Numbered from the stretch's first letter, positions 16,047 through 24,876 are shown. The stretch: 64,000 nucleotides of DNA from Flavobacterium sp. AG291 (GCF_003350375.1 NZ_QQAR01000012.1:1-64000); one strand, 5' to 3'. The notes: generated by a model from the sequence alone, not told the origin. A program made the numbers and translations.

Positions 16047-17018
16047 ATGGCAAGAATATTAACCGGGGTGCAAAGCACCGGAACCCCTCACCTGGGTAAC
16101 CTGCTGGGGGCTATACTACCGGCCGTGGAAATGGCCAATAAACCAGAGAACGATTCATTTTTATTTATAGCCGATTTGCATTCTATTACGCAGATCAAAG
16201 ACGGCGAAACCCTGCGCGCTAATACCTATAGCGTAGCGGCTACATGGCTTGCCTGTGGCCTTGACCTTAACAAGGTTACTTTTTACCGTCAGAGCGATGT
16301 GCCTCAAACGGCAGAGCTTTCATGGTACCTTAGCTGTTTCTTTCCGTTTCAGCGACTAACGCTTGCCCACTCTTTTAAAGATAAGGCCGACAGGCTGGAG
16401 GATGTAAACGCAGGATTGTTTACCTACCCTATGCTTATGGCTGCCGATATATTATTATATGATGCTCAGTTTGTACCTGTAGGTAAAGATCAGCTGCAGC
16501 ACCTTGAGATTACCCGCGATGTAGCCTCACGCTTTAACCACCAGATGGGCGAAACCTTTGTATTACCTGAAGCGGTTACCAGCGATGACACCAAAATTAT
16601 TCCGGGTATCGATGGCGAAAAAATGAGTAAGTCGCGCAACAACTTCATCAATATTTTTGTTGAAGACAAACCGCTGCGCAAACAGGTAATGGCAATACAA
16701 ACAGACAGTACTCCGTTGGAAGAACCTAAAAACCCGGATACCTGTAATGTATTTGCGCTTTACAAATTATTAGGGACCCCGGAACAAATCGAGGCAATGA
16801 GAGCCAACTACCTTGGAGGTAATTATGGTTATGGCCATGCGAAACAGGCATTGTTTGAACTTATCGTTGACAAGTTTGCTCCTATCCGAGAAAAATATGC
16901 CTATTACATCAATAACCTTGACGAAGTAGATGCCCTGCTAAAAGCCGGTGCCGAAAAGGCAGCGACCATTGCCAACGGAGTACTATCAAGAGTAAGAGTA
17001 AAACTGGGATACGAATAG
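16047..17018 (+). CDS. trpS: Tryptophanyl-tRNA synthetase
   Basis: A 323-residue class I synthetase that charges tRNA-Trp. The HIGH-type signature PHLGN begins at residue 14 and the KMSKS loop is at 192-196. The central DILLYDAQFVPVGKDQLQHLE segment is the usual TrpRS tryptophan and ATP site. Length is normal for the bacterial form, and start ATG 16047 gives the expected MARILTGVQSTG. It is monocistronic between the divergent plsC and its own repeat-derived terminator. Confidence 0.95.
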   Translation: MARILTGVQSTGTPHLGNLLGAILPAVEMANKPENDSFLFIADLHSITQIKDGETLRANTYSVAATWLACGLDLNKVTFYRQSDVPQTAELSWYLSCFFPFQRLTLAHSFKDKADRLEDVNAGLFTYPMLMAADILLYDAQFVPVGKDQLQHLEITRDVASRFNHQMGETFVLPEAVTSDDTKIIPGIDGEKMSKSRNNFINIFVEDKPLRKQVMAIQTDSTPLEEPKNPDTCNVFALYKLLGTPEQIEAMRANYLGGNYGYGHAKQALFELIVDKFAPIREKYAYYINNLDEVDALLKAGAEKAATIANGVLSRVRVKLGYE

Positions 17019-17052
17019 TTAGTTGACAGTATACAGTGGTCGGTTTACAGTT

Positions 17053-17113
17053 GCCACGAATTACACAAATTATCACGAATTGGTGGAATTAGTGTAATTT
17101 GTGGCTCTTTTTT
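17053..17113 (+). terminator. Repeat-derived terminator after trpS
   Basis: GCCACGAATTACAC at the left and GTGTAATTTGTGGC at the right form a long imperfect stem followed by TCTTTTTT. The left arm is built from CACGAATT-type units (CACGAATT, ACACAAATT, ATCACGAATT). I recall this as a dispersed repeat in Bacteroidota. Here it is placed and shaped to end the trpS transcript. Confidence 0.6.
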
Positions 17114-17115
17114 AG

Positions 17116-17213
17116 AACACTGAACACTGAACACTGAACACTGAACACTGAACACTGAACACTGAACACTGAACACTGAACACTGAACACTGAACACTGA
17201 ACACTGAACACTG
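17116..17213. repeat. Perfect tandem repeat, 14 copies of AACACTG
   Basis: Fourteen uninterrupted copies of the 7-base unit AACACTG (98 bases) lie between the trpS terminator and the dprA stop codon, which begins 6 bases later. The unit has no spacer or dyad, so it is not CRISPR. Such arrays change length by slippage. Confidence 0.95.
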
Positions 17214-17218
17214 AATCA

Positions 17219-18322
17219 CTATATCGCTTCAAACAATTTCCCTGGTAACGGACGGATCACGCCTTTCAGTTCCATATTAAGGAGTAACGACGATATTTTA
17301 AAGATGGGCATTTCGCATTCAAGTGCGATAACATCCATCAGTTCCTTCCCATGCTTTTGTAAAAAATCATATACTTTTTGTTCATCATTTTCTAGCACAA
17401 CAAAAAGCTGTTTTTGCACCGGCTTCTTTTTTTCTTCTTCCAGTTGCCAGTTAAGCATATAAACAAGATCGGCAGCACAGGTAAGCACATTGGCACGCTG
17501 ACTCTTTATTAAATTATTACAGCCCATGCTGTATTTATCGGTAACACGCCCCGGAACAGCAAACACATCCCGATTATAATCGTTGGCAATATTAGCCGTT
17601 ATCAGTGAACCGCCTTTATCAGCACTTTCAATGATAATGGTTGCTTCGCTAAGCCCTGCCACAATGCGGTTACGTTTTACAAAATTTTCTTTATCCGGAT
17701 TTGACGTGCTCCAGAACTCGGTCATAAAACCGCCGTTCTCCTCCATTTTAGAAACATATTTTTTATGCACTTTAGGATATACCTGATTTAGTCCATGAGC
17801 CACAACACCTATTGTTTGTAAGCCGAGTTCCATGGCAACAACATGAGCATGAATATCTACCCCATAAGCAAATCCGCTAATAATAATAGGATTTAAAGGA
17901 GCAAGATCTTCGATGAGCTTACGGCAAAAGTCGGAACCATAAGAGGTCATCTGGCGGGTACCTACTATACTTATTGTTTTCCGGTTTTCGAGATCAATAT
18001 TCCCAGAGGAGAACAAAACAACGGGTCCGTCTATACAGTGTTTAAGTCTGTCAGGGTAGGTTTTGTCCTGATAATATAAAGGAGTAATGCCATTATCTGC
18101 AATAAATTTCATTTCGGCTTCGGCCAGCTTAAAAGTATCAGCTTTTTTCAGGCTGTTATATACAACATCTCCTATCCCCTCTATGGCGGTTATTTGTGAT
18201 TTTTTTGCTTTGAAAACAGCTTCGGCAGAACCTAAATGGTTAATAAGCCTTTTGGCGACAATGTCGCCCACACCTTCTACGCGCAGTAGCGCAAGGATAT
18301 TAAGTAATTCAAAATCAGTCAT
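17219..18322 (-). CDS. dprA: DNA-processing protein DprA (Smf)
   Basis: A 367-residue protein that binds incoming single-stranded DNA and loads RecA during natural transformation. An N-terminal helix-hairpin-helix region (about 1-60, LLRVEGVGDIVAKRL and TAIEGIGDVV) leads to the Rossmann-like core with IVGTRQMTSYG, SGFAYGVDIHAH, KRNRIVAGLS and KGGSLITA. A winged-helix domain closes the protein (about 310-367). All core motifs are intact. The stop codon lies next to a 98-base heptamer array, so slippage there could touch the 3' end of the message. Confidence 0.94.
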   Translation of the reverse strand: MTDFELLNILALLRVEGVGDIVAKRLINHLGSAEAVFKAKKSQITAIEGIGDVVYNSLKKADTFKLAEAEMKFIADNGITPLYYQDKTYPDRLKHCIDGPVVLFSSGNIDLENRKTISIVGTRQMTSYGSDFCRKLIEDLAPLNPIIISGFAYGVDIHAHVVAMELGLQTIGVVAHGLNQVYPKVHKKYVSKMEENGGFMTEFWSTSNPDKENFVKRNRIVAGLSEATIIIESADKGGSLITANIANDYNRDVFAVPGRVTDKYSMGCNNLIKSQRANVLTCAADLVYMLNWQLEEEKKKPVQKQLFVVLENDEQKVYDFLQKHGKELMDVIALECEMPIFKISSLLLNMELKGVIRPLPGKLFEAI

Positions 18323-18386
18323 TAATCGGTTTTATATGGCGTTTATCGGATTCTCTGGCGTTGTTAATAAAAATTGTGAATAAAAT

Positions 18387-18416
18387 TTTGCAACTTGCGT
18401 TGAATTGTTAATTTTG
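18387..18416 (+). promoter_or_regulatory. Promoter of the HU/SPOR gene
   Basis: TTTG, 18 bases, TAATTTTG. This matches the Bacteroidota consensus very well. The -7 box ends only 5 bases before the first ATG, so the transcript should have almost no leader. Confidence 0.6.
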
Positions 18417-18421
18417 TTGTT

Positions 18422-19366
18422 ATGATGATAGAAAAACACATATCGGCTTTATTGTATCGCTACCAGTGCGTTAGCGTTCCCGGCTTTGGCGCATTTCTTA
18501 CGGAAACACAGCCAGCGCAGCTTAACAATGACACCTATACCTTCTATCCTCCTAAAAAACTAATTTCATTCAATGCGAATTTAAAAAATAATGATGGGCT
18601 TTTAGCCAATCATATCGCATTACAGGAAAAAATTTCTTACGATCAGGCTGTAGCCAATATTACCCAGACCGTTGAAAGCTGGAATAAAAGGCTGCAAAAC
18701 TGGGAAACCCTTATTCTTAAGAACCTTGGGACTATTGCTCATAACATAGAAGGCAATATTGTTTTCACGCCTGATACTCCGGTAAATTACCTTGCTGAAG
18801 CGTTTGGACTTACCAATGTAATTTCTCCTGCCATAAAAAGAGAAGAGCTTAAAGCTGTTGCCGAAAAAGTGGAAGAAATGGCTCCGGTGGTATTTACTCC
18901 GGAAAGAAAGAAAAACTACTCATATCTTAAATATGCCGCTATATTTGTTGTAATGACAAGTGCAAGCGGAGCAGGATTTAAAGTATACCGCGACCATGAG
19001 ATTGCACAACAAACATTACTTGTAGAGCAATCGGTACAGGATCGCGTAAACGAAAAAATACAACAGGCTACTTTTTTTATAGAGGCGCCTATGCCGGCAG
19101 TAAGCCTTCCGGTTAAAGAAGAAAGCGCATCTACCTATCCTTACCATGTTGTAGCAGGAGCTTTTAAGAGCGAGGAAAATGCTGAAAAAGCAGTAGGAGA
19201 ACTTGTATCTAAAGGTTACAACGCCAGAAAACTAGGTAAAAACAAATTCGGCCTTTTTCAGGTAGGTTACGGAAGTTTTAAAACCTATGCTGAAGCACAG
19301 GCAAAAATGAATAAGATTAAACAAACCGAAAACAGCGACGCCTGGCTTTTGGTAAAAGAATTATAA
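18422..19366 (+). CDS. HU-CCDC81 and SPOR domain protein
   Basis: A 314-residue inner-membrane protein. The N-terminal domain (LLYRYQCVSVPGFGAFLTE, NANLKNNDGLLANHIA) is the Bacteroidota HU-CCDC81 type, an HU-like fold of unproven binding partner. A single membrane helix lies at about 168-189, followed by a helical linker and a C-terminal SPOR domain (about 240-314, YPYHVVAGAFKSEENAEKA) that binds denuded peptidoglycan at division sites. The cytoplasmic HU-like half and the periplasmic SPOR half suggest a link between cell interior and septal wall. A second ATG follows the first by 3 bases. Confidence 0.85.
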   Translation: MMIEKHISALLYRYQCVSVPGFGAFLTETQPAQLNNDTYTFYPPKKLISFNANLKNNDGLLANHIALQEKISYDQAVANITQTVESWNKRLQNWETLILKNLGTIAHNIEGNIVFTPDTPVNYLAEAFGLTNVISPAIKREELKAVAEKVEEMAPVVFTPERKKNYSYLKYAAIFVVMTSASGAGFKVYRDHEIAQQTLLVEQSVQDRVNEKIQQATFFIEAPMPAVSLPVKEESASTYPYHVVAGAFKSEENAEKAVGELVSKGYNARKLGKNKFGLFQVGYGSFKTYAEAQAKMNKIKQTENSDAWLLVKEL

Positions 19367-19373
19367 AATCGAG

Positions 19374-19399
19374 TCTCCCCAAACGGGGAGATTTTTTTT
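19374..19399 (+). terminator. Terminator of the HU/SPOR gene
   Basis: TCTCCCC and GGGGAGA pair around an AAAC loop, followed by eight T. It lies 7 bases after the stop. Confidence 0.85.
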
Positions 19400-19415
19400 G
19401 CATCTGCATCTGTAC

Positions 19416-19423
19416 TATCTTTG
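19416..19423 (+). promoter_or_regulatory. Candidate -7 box of the thioesterase gene
   Basis: TATCTTTG fits TAnnTTTG, 13 bases before the chosen ATG 19437. A TTG at 19398-19400 is 15 bases upstream, a little too close. The box overlaps the longer reading frame and supports the later start. Confidence 0.35.
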
Positions 19424-19436
19424 CAAAAAAAAACGC

Positions 19437-19946
19437 ATGCAGGCAAAATATCCTTCAGACTCTATTTGCATTATGACCGACCTGGTTTTACCGGGTGAGA
19501 CCAATCCGCTTAACAACCTTTTTGGTGGAGAATTGCTGGCCCGCATGGATCGTGCCGCGAGCATTGCCGCCAGAAGGCATTCACGTCGTATTGTTGTTAC
19601 GGCATCTGTAAACCACGTTGCTTTTAACCGTGCTATTCCTTTAGGAAGTGTTGTTACCGTTGAGGCAAAAATATCCCGTACCTTCAAAACTTCTATGGAG
19701 GTATTTATTGATGTATGGATCGAAGACCGTGAAAGCGGTATCAGAGCAAAAGCCAATGAAGCTATCTACACATTTGTTGCCGTGGATGAAACGGGAAGAC
19801 CGGTTGAAGTACCCACTATTGAACCGCAAACCGAAATTGAAAAATCACGCTATGACGCTGCGCTGAGAAGAAAACAGCTAAGCCTTGTACTGGCAGGCAA
19901 AATGAACCCGCATGAAGCTACCGAATTAAAAGCATTGTTCCTATAA
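19437..19946 (+). CDS. Acyl-CoA thioesterase, hotdog fold
   Basis: A protein of about 169 residues related to YciA/ACOT cytosolic thioesterases, which release CoA from acyl-CoAs. The hotdog signature is visible as ETNPLNNLFGGELLARMDRAA, then the strand VVTASVNHVAFNRAIPLGS. The acidic residue of GGELLARMD is the usual catalytic region. A TTG at 19398 would add 13 residues but starts inside the preceding terminator, so ATG 19437 is preferred. It is a single gene with its own terminator. Chain-length preference cannot be read here. Confidence 0.85.
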   Translation: MQAKYPSDSICIMTDLVLPGETNPLNNLFGGELLARMDRAASIAARRHSRRIVVTASVNHVAFNRAIPLGSVVTVEAKISRTFKTSMEVFIDVWIEDRESGIRAKANEAIYTFVAVDETGRPVEVPTIEPQTEIEKSRYDAALRRKQLSLVLAGKMNPHEATELKALFL

Positions 19947-19950
19947 AACA

Positions 19951-19980
19951 AAAATCCCTCGCTAAGCGAGGGATTTTTTT
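19951..19980. terminator. Bidirectional terminator
   Basis: AATCCCTCGC and GCGAGGGATT form a perfect 10-bp stem around TAA. The T-run serves the thioesterase gene on the plus strand, and the A-run on the left serves the convergent EnvC-like gene. Confidence 0.85.
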
Positions 19981-21226
19981 ATCTTGTAATCCACGATTCT
20001 GGATTCTGGAATTTAGCATTTTGCGACACATAGAATCTCATTACTGTTTTCCCTGAAGGATAGGTATATACCTGTCCTATATTTTGAGATGTCGTTACTT
20101 TGTCGCCCACATTTACACTTACTGCCCCAAGGTTAAAATAAATAGTCATGTAATCACCATGCCTTATGGTAACTGCTTTGGTACCGGCTACAATTTGCAC
20201 CGCAGTAACCTCCCCATTGTAAATTGCCCTAACAGCACTACCCGGATTGGTTGTTATCTCAATATAATTATTGTCAACAATTACATCCTTATCATAAGGG
20301 CTTTCATGTCTGCCGAATCGCGCAGAAAGATATCCTTCACGCACAGGCCATGGCAGTTTACCTTTATTAGCCACAAAACTGTTAGCAAGAAGTTTCTCTT
20401 CTTTAGTCATTACAATTTTGTTAGGCTCTTTTTTAGCAGCTTCTGTAATCTCTTTCTTTTCGGCTGCACTTTTTGCTTTTGCAGCAGCCTTTCTGTTGGC
20501 AGCAGCGATCGCATCTTTTATGGCCTTCTCTATTTTTCTGTCAATCTCTTTTGCTTCCTGTTGCTTTTTCTTAATCTCCGAAGCATATTTTTTCTTATCC
20601 TTACGGATAGCTTTCACTAACTTTTCCTGCTCCTGCTTATCCTGCTCAAGATCTTTCTTCTGTTTTTCGCTTTCGGCAAGCAACACTTCTTTTTCTTTCT
20701 TTTGACTTGACAATGCTTCTACTCTTAATTCAAGTTCTGCCATTTTGGAACGGATCTCCTCGCCCTGTACTTTCCTGAAACTTGCATACTGCTTCATATA
20801 CTGCATGCGTTTATAAGCCTGTAGAAAATTCTCAGAAGAAAGAATAAACATGATACGACTTTGTTCCGATCTGCTCTTATATGCTTTTACCACCATATTG
20901 GCATAATCTTCCTTAAGCACTTTTAGTTCACGCTTAAGCTGATTGATGCTAAGCTGGTTTGTATAAATATCATCGGTAAGCAGGCGGGTTTGCTTAGAAG
21001 TTGTACTGATAAGCCTTTCACTCAGCTTGATCTTAGTACTGTTTTCTTCTATTTTCCCCAATACTGATTTTTCTTTAGTCTTGCTTTGTGACTCAAGATT
21101 TTGCAGCTCCTTCATTTCTTTTAGAATCTGTGCTTTGCGCTGCTCCAGTTTTTTACGCTGATCTGCCTGGCCATAGCCAAGAAAGGTAAAGCCTAAGAAA
21201 AAAATAATAAAGAAAAATCTGGTCAT
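19979..21226 (-). CDS. EnvC-like murein hydrolase activator with degenerate LytM domain
   Basis: A 415-residue periplasmic protein. A signal peptide (about 1-20, FLGYGQ) is followed by a long coiled coil (about 22-270, very rich in Lys, Glu and Gln) and a LytM/M23-like domain (about 291-415). The metal ligands of active M23 peptidases are altered. The HxGxD position reads VDNNYIEI and the HxH position reads HGDYMTIYFNL, so one His is Asn. This matches EnvC, which activates amidases without cutting peptidoglycan itself. It is the last gene of a minus-strand run from the flippase. Confidence 0.85.
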   Translation of the reverse strand: MTRFFFIIFFLGFTFLGYGQADQRKKLEQRKAQILKEMKELQNLESQSKTKEKSVLGKIEENSTKIKLSERLISTTSKQTRLLTDDIYTNQLSINQLKRELKVLKEDYANMVVKAYKSRSEQSRIMFILSSENFLQAYKRMQYMKQYASFRKVQGEEIRSKMAELELRVEALSSQKKEKEVLLAESEKQKKDLEQDKQEQEKLVKAIRKDKKKYASEIKKKQQEAKEIDRKIEKAIKDAIAAANRKAAAKAKSAAEKKEITEAAKKEPNKIVMTKEEKLLANSFVANKGKLPWPVREGYLSARFGRHESPYDKDVIVDNNYIEITTNPGSAVRAIYNGEVTAVQIVAGTKAVTIRHGDYMTIYFNLGAVSVNVGDKVTTSQNIGQVYTYPSGKTVMRFYVSQNAKFQNPESWITR

Positions 21227-21240
21227 GTCTGGTTTTGGGT

Positions 21241-22017
21241 TTAGTCTATAAAAATCTGTTCCATTCCTTCGGGTACCTCATACGGGAATGTAAGGTTTTC
21301 GTCGAAGGTTACAGTATTATATTCAATGTCTACATTTATTCTCTCCTGCTGCTCACCTTCTATGTTAATTACCGCCGGCAGTACCGCTTTTGGATATTCC
21401 TTATAAGAAGCATACTGGATATCCAGGCTTTGCGAAATATTTCCTGAAGTTTTAAATGTTTCTTTTTTCAGTAAAAATTTACCTCCTTCAAAAAGGAATA
21501 ATTTAGATATTGCCGATCTGTCTGCAGATTGCAGCTTGTGCATACCATCTTCAAGTGAGCCGATATACTTTCCTTTGTTAAGATCATACAAAGCATTCCC
21601 TAAAAGGATATTCTGTACCTTGGTATAATCAAGATCGTTGCCCAGCCATTTGCTAAGCGCAGCATAGTTTCCGTCAAAATATTCACCGGTAGTCTTTGCA
21701 TAATAGCTTACCCTTGTTGGTGTAATAATAGCCTTAGCCACTGTAATGCCAAGTACGCGCACGCTTACCAGAATGATTTCATCTTTCTTAACACGTATTT
21801 CGGCATTTGCATTAAAAGAAGTGTTCCCTTTTTTATAGTGCCCTGATGCTTTTATAAGCAGCGTCTTAAAATCCTTAGCGTTACTATAGTGTCCATCTAC
21901 AATTTCTTTAACCGCTTTTTGCTCAGCAGCCTTATCCTCAGAAATTAAAGCTTTTTGCGCTGTTTTACATGACTTAAGCGATAGTACCGCAAGGGTTATG
22001 ACAAGTAATTTTTTCAT
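21241..22017 (-). CDS. DUF4292 lipoprotein
   Basis: A 258-residue lipoprotein with signal MKKLLVITLAVLSLKSC (Cys17). The mature domain (ASGHYKKGNTSFNANAEIRVKKDEIILVSVRVLGI) is the DUF4292 family of Bacteroidota. Its beta-rich pattern recalls lipoprotein carriers such as LolA/LolB. Its start codon overlaps the stop of the upstream TPR gene by one base (TAATG), so the two are translated together. It is followed by the EnvC-like gene. A role in outer-membrane lipoprotein or lipid handling is a guess from fold alone. Confidence 0.82.
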   Translation of the reverse strand: MKKLLVITLAVLSLKSCKTAQKALISEDKAAEQKAVKEIVDGHYSNAKDFKTLLIKASGHYKKGNTSFNANAEIRVKKDEIILVSVRVLGITVAKAIITPTRVSYYAKTTGEYFDGNYAALSKWLGNDLDYTKVQNILLGNALYDLNKGKYIGSLEDGMHKLQSADRSAISKLFLFEGGKFLLKKETFKTSGNISQSLDIQYASYKEYPKAVLPAVINIEGEQQERINVDIEYNTVTFDENLTFPYEVPEGMEQIFID

Positions 22018-23381
22018 TAATTGCTTTTCGATTTTTCAAGCTTAGCCTGACGCTGAGCCATTTCATTTTTCTTTTTATTATCACCCAATGCTGTGTAGGT
22101 GTCTACAAGCTGTTTGGTAATCTTCAATTCCAGTTCGGGATCTTCAACCACGAAATCAATTCCTGTTTCCAGATAATCTTTAGCCTTGGTATATTGTTTT
22201 TGCTGATTTGAAGCAAGTCCTGCAAAATAATACAGTCGGGCCTGGGTAGGATACAGCTCAATATATTCTTCCGATTTTTTCAGCAGCCTGTCATACTGCG
22301 CTGCTTCGGTATAAGTGTATAGTAATAACTCAACCGTTTCGATATCATCAGGTTTTTGGGTAAGTCCGCGCTCAAAATATTTTATCGCCTCAGGATATCT
22401 GTTTTTACTGAAAAAGAACTTCCCTATCTCTTTAGGCACATTAACCTGTTTGTCATCTTCAAAATATCCAATCGCCTTATCAAAGTCGCCTGTGTATTGC
22501 GGATTGTTCGAAGCATAAATAAGGAACTCATTCAGTACCCTGTGTTTTATCTTGCGGTCAATCTTTTTGCTATCCAATACCCTGAACATCGATTCGGCAG
22601 CTTTTTTACCATCGTTGTTATTAAGGTTGAACTTAAAAAGACTTACCTGTGCCCAGTCCGATCCCGGGATTTCCTTCTCCAGTTTTTTTGCAACTTCCTG
22701 AGCCTTTTGCTCCTGATTGCTTTCAGAATACAGATAAATCAGTTCAAGATAATTCGATTCCTCTTTAGGGTTTTTCTTTATCGCTTCCTCAAGAGTTTCC
22801 TTTTGCGGTTTCCTGTATTTACTGTCACTAAGAATCTGTAGCTTGTACATCTCTCGTTTCTCCGACATCCCTACCGTTTGTTCCATCTCATTAATAAGAT
22901 CGAGCGCTTTATCAAACTGTTGGGTATACATGTATAATGACACCAGGTCTTCCTGATAGTACTGCTTGCGCCACTCTGTAAGTTTTTGCACTACCGGAAT
23001 CGATTTATTAAAATCTTTCGTTTCATAGTACACATCATAAAGGCTTTGCCAGTACCAACGATTGTTTGGGTCAAGGTCGCGAGCCTTAAGAAATGCTTTT
23101 TCGGCTTCAGGATAATTTTTTAGCGAAAGATAATTTTTACCCAGTTCATGAAGTACCACAGCATTCTGAGGATCTTTAGCAAGGCACTTTTCAAGCGATT
23201 TGATCGCTTTATCATAATTTTCAATTCCTTTTTGCTTAAGCGCCTCAAAAAAGTTGTTTTCAAACTCATCATTAGCCAATGCTACCTGATCGGGTTCCTT
23301 TGGCTCCTGGGCATGCAGCATGCCGGGTATCAGTAATGAACCCGAAAGCAATGCTCCGCAAAAAAGGATTTTAAATTTCAT
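22017..23381 (-). CDS. Periplasmic TPR protein
   Basis: A 454-residue protein with a Sec signal (about 1-24, GMLHAQ). The rest is a chain of tetratricopeptide repeats, for example AVVLHELGKNYLSLKNYPEAEKAF, ARDLDPNNRWYWQSLYDVYYET and RLYYFAGLASNQQKQYTKAKDYLE. TPR chains hold protein partners and no enzyme motif is present. It is coupled to the DUF4292 lipoprotein, which makes that protein its most likely partner. The gene lies 5 bases after the sugar nucleotidyltransferase. Confidence 0.85.
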   Translation of the reverse strand: MKFKILFCGALLSGSLLIPGMLHAQEPKEPDQVALANDEFENNFFEALKQKGIENYDKAIKSLEKCLAKDPQNAVVLHELGKNYLSLKNYPEAEKAFLKARDLDPNNRWYWQSLYDVYYETKDFNKSIPVVQKLTEWRKQYYQEDLVSLYMYTQQFDKALDLINEMEQTVGMSEKREMYKLQILSDSKYRKPQKETLEEAIKKNPKEESNYLELIYLYSESNQEQKAQEVAKKLEKEIPGSDWAQVSLFKFNLNNNDGKKAAESMFRVLDSKKIDRKIKHRVLNEFLIYASNNPQYTGDFDKAIGYFEDDKQVNVPKEIGKFFFSKNRYPEAIKYFERGLTQKPDDIETVELLLYTYTEAAQYDRLLKKSEEYIELYPTQARLYYFAGLASNQQKQYTKAKDYLETGIDFVVEDPELELKITKQLVDTYTALGDNKKKNEMAQRQAKLEKSKSN

Positions 23382-23386
23382 ATCTC

Positions 23387-24397
23387 TTATTCTATAACTG
23401 AATAGTCACCAATGCTAATGCTGGTAAATTTACCGTTAAAAGCCGCATGATTACCTATCATCCCGTTATCCAGCACGGCATTATTAATTGTGGCGTGCGT
23501 TTGCACAAGGCTGTTTTTTATAATGGTGTTCTCTACATGAGAGTTGTCGCCCAACGAAACGTATGGCCCGATAGTAGAATTTTTAAGGACTACATTTTCT
23601 CCAATAAAACAAGGGGGGATTATAGTACTGTTCTCCATCTTTACCGTAGCCGATACCAGGTTCTCCCCATCGGCATGAAGGAAGCCCAGCATACGCGAGT
23701 TAGTCTCTACCGTTACGTTCTTGTTACCGCAGTCCATCCACTCATCTACTTTACCCGGCACAAATTTCATGCCTTTCTCTTTCATGTTCTCAAGAGCATC
23801 GGTAAGCTGGTACTCGCCACCTTTAGTAACATTGTTGTCTAACAGGTACTGAAGCTCGGCACGAAGTGTTTCACCGCTCTTGAAATAGTAAATACCAATA
23901 ATAGCAAGATCAGAAACAAAGTCTTTCGGTTTCTCAACAAAATCAACGATCTCGTTCTTCTCATTAAGCTGAACCACGCCAAAAGCACTCGGGTCTTCAA
24001 CCTGCTTTACCCAGATAACACTGTCGGCTGTAGTATCTAACGTAAAATCGGCTCTGAAAAGTGTATCCGCATAAGCCACAACCACAGGTCCGCTTATAGA
24101 TTCTTTAGCACTCATAATAGCATGGGCAGTACCCAATGGTTTCTCCTGATAGTAAATAGAACCTTTAGCACCCAGTTTTTCGGCAATAGCCACAAGGTCG
24201 GTTTCTACCTGAGTACCAAAATCACGACTCACGATAAACGCGATCTCTTCAATCTTCTGGTTAAGCACTCCTGCAATATCTTCAACAAGCCTGTGAACGA
24301 TAGGTTTGCCTGCAATTGGTATTAATGGTTTTGGAACTGTAAGTGTATGTGGGCGAAGGCGTGAACCACGGCCTGCCATAGGAACTATGATTTTCAT
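23387..24397 (-). CDS. Sugar-phosphate nucleotidyltransferase with left-handed beta-helix
   Basis: A 336-residue enzyme of the glucose-1-phosphate nucleotidyltransferase family. The N-terminal signature PMAGRGSRLRPHTLTVPKPL binds the nucleotide, GTAHAI and the DTLF region follow, and the C-terminal part (about 245-336) is made of hexapeptide repeats (IIPPCFIGENVVLKNSTIGPYVSLGDN). It activates a sugar-1-phosphate for polysaccharide or glycolipid synthesis. The sugar and the base are not readable from sequence, so no symbol is given. It lies with dut and a flippase in one minus-strand run. Confidence 0.85.
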   Translation of the reverse strand: MKIIVPMAGRGSRLRPHTLTVPKPLIPIAGKPIVHRLVEDIAGVLNQKIEEIAFIVSRDFGTQVETDLVAIAEKLGAKGSIYYQEKPLGTAHAIMSAKESISGPVVVAYADTLFRADFTLDTTADSVIWVKQVEDPSAFGVVQLNEKNEIVDFVEKPKDFVSDLAIIGIYYFKSGETLRAELQYLLDNNVTKGGEYQLTDALENMKEKGMKFVPGKVDEWMDCGNKNVTVETNSRMLGFLHADGENLVSATVKMENSTIIPPCFIGENVVLKNSTIGPYVSLGDNSHVENTIIKNSLVQTHATINNAVLDNGMIGNHAAFNGKFTSISIGDYSVIE

Positions 24398-24424
24398 TTC
24401 AGATTGTTATGCTTGTTGGTTTTT

Positions 24425-24859
24425 TTATTTTACTCCGGTACTGCCAAAGCCGCCTTCTCCACGCGAAGTTTCTGTTAATACTTCTACCTCATTCCACTCG
24501 GCACGCTCATGTCTGGCAATAATCAGCTGGGCAATTCTTTCGCCATTTTCTATTGTAAACGGCTCATTCGATAAATTTACTAAAATTACACCAATCTCAC
24601 CTCTGTAATCGGCATCAATAGTTCCCGGACTGTTTAAAACCGTTACACCTTTTTTGGCAGCCAGTCCGCTTCTTGGGCGCACCTGTGCTTCGTAACCAAT
24701 AGGAAGTTCAATGAATAATCCTGTTTTTACAATAGCCCTGCCTAATGGTTGTAATATAATAGGCTCATCTATATTAGCCCTAAGGTCCATTCCTGCCGAA
24801 GCAATAGTTTCGTAGTTTGGCAATGCATGTGCCGATTTATTGATGATGTTAATTGTCAT
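24425..24859 (-). CDS. dut: dUTP diphosphatase
   Basis: A 144-residue trimeric dUTPase that hydrolyses dUTP to dUMP and pyrophosphate, keeping uracil out of DNA and supplying dTMP synthesis. All five motifs are visible in order: [24 protein letters not shown] (catalytic Asp), RIAQLI and the C-terminal [10 protein letters not shown] arm that closes over the active site. Length is normal. It sits between a flippase (17 bases upstream) and a nucleotidyltransferase, an arrangement I recall from other flavobacteria. Confidence 0.95.
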   Translation of the reverse strand: MTINIINKSAHALPNYETIASAGMDLRANIDEPIILQPLGRAIVKTGLFIELPIGYEAQVRPRSGLAAKKGVTVLNSPGTIDADYRGEIGVILVNLSNEPFTIENGERIAQLIIARHERAEWNEVEVLTETSRGEGGFGSTGVK

Positions 24860-24876
24860 TATATAATTGTAATCTG

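Noticed and set aside
17116..17213. Heptamer array as a CRISPR array
   Set aside because: There are no spacers, the unit is only 7 bases and no cas gene is near.
19979..21226. Active M23 peptidase
   Set aside because: Two zinc-ligand motifs are altered, so an EnvC-like activator is the better call.
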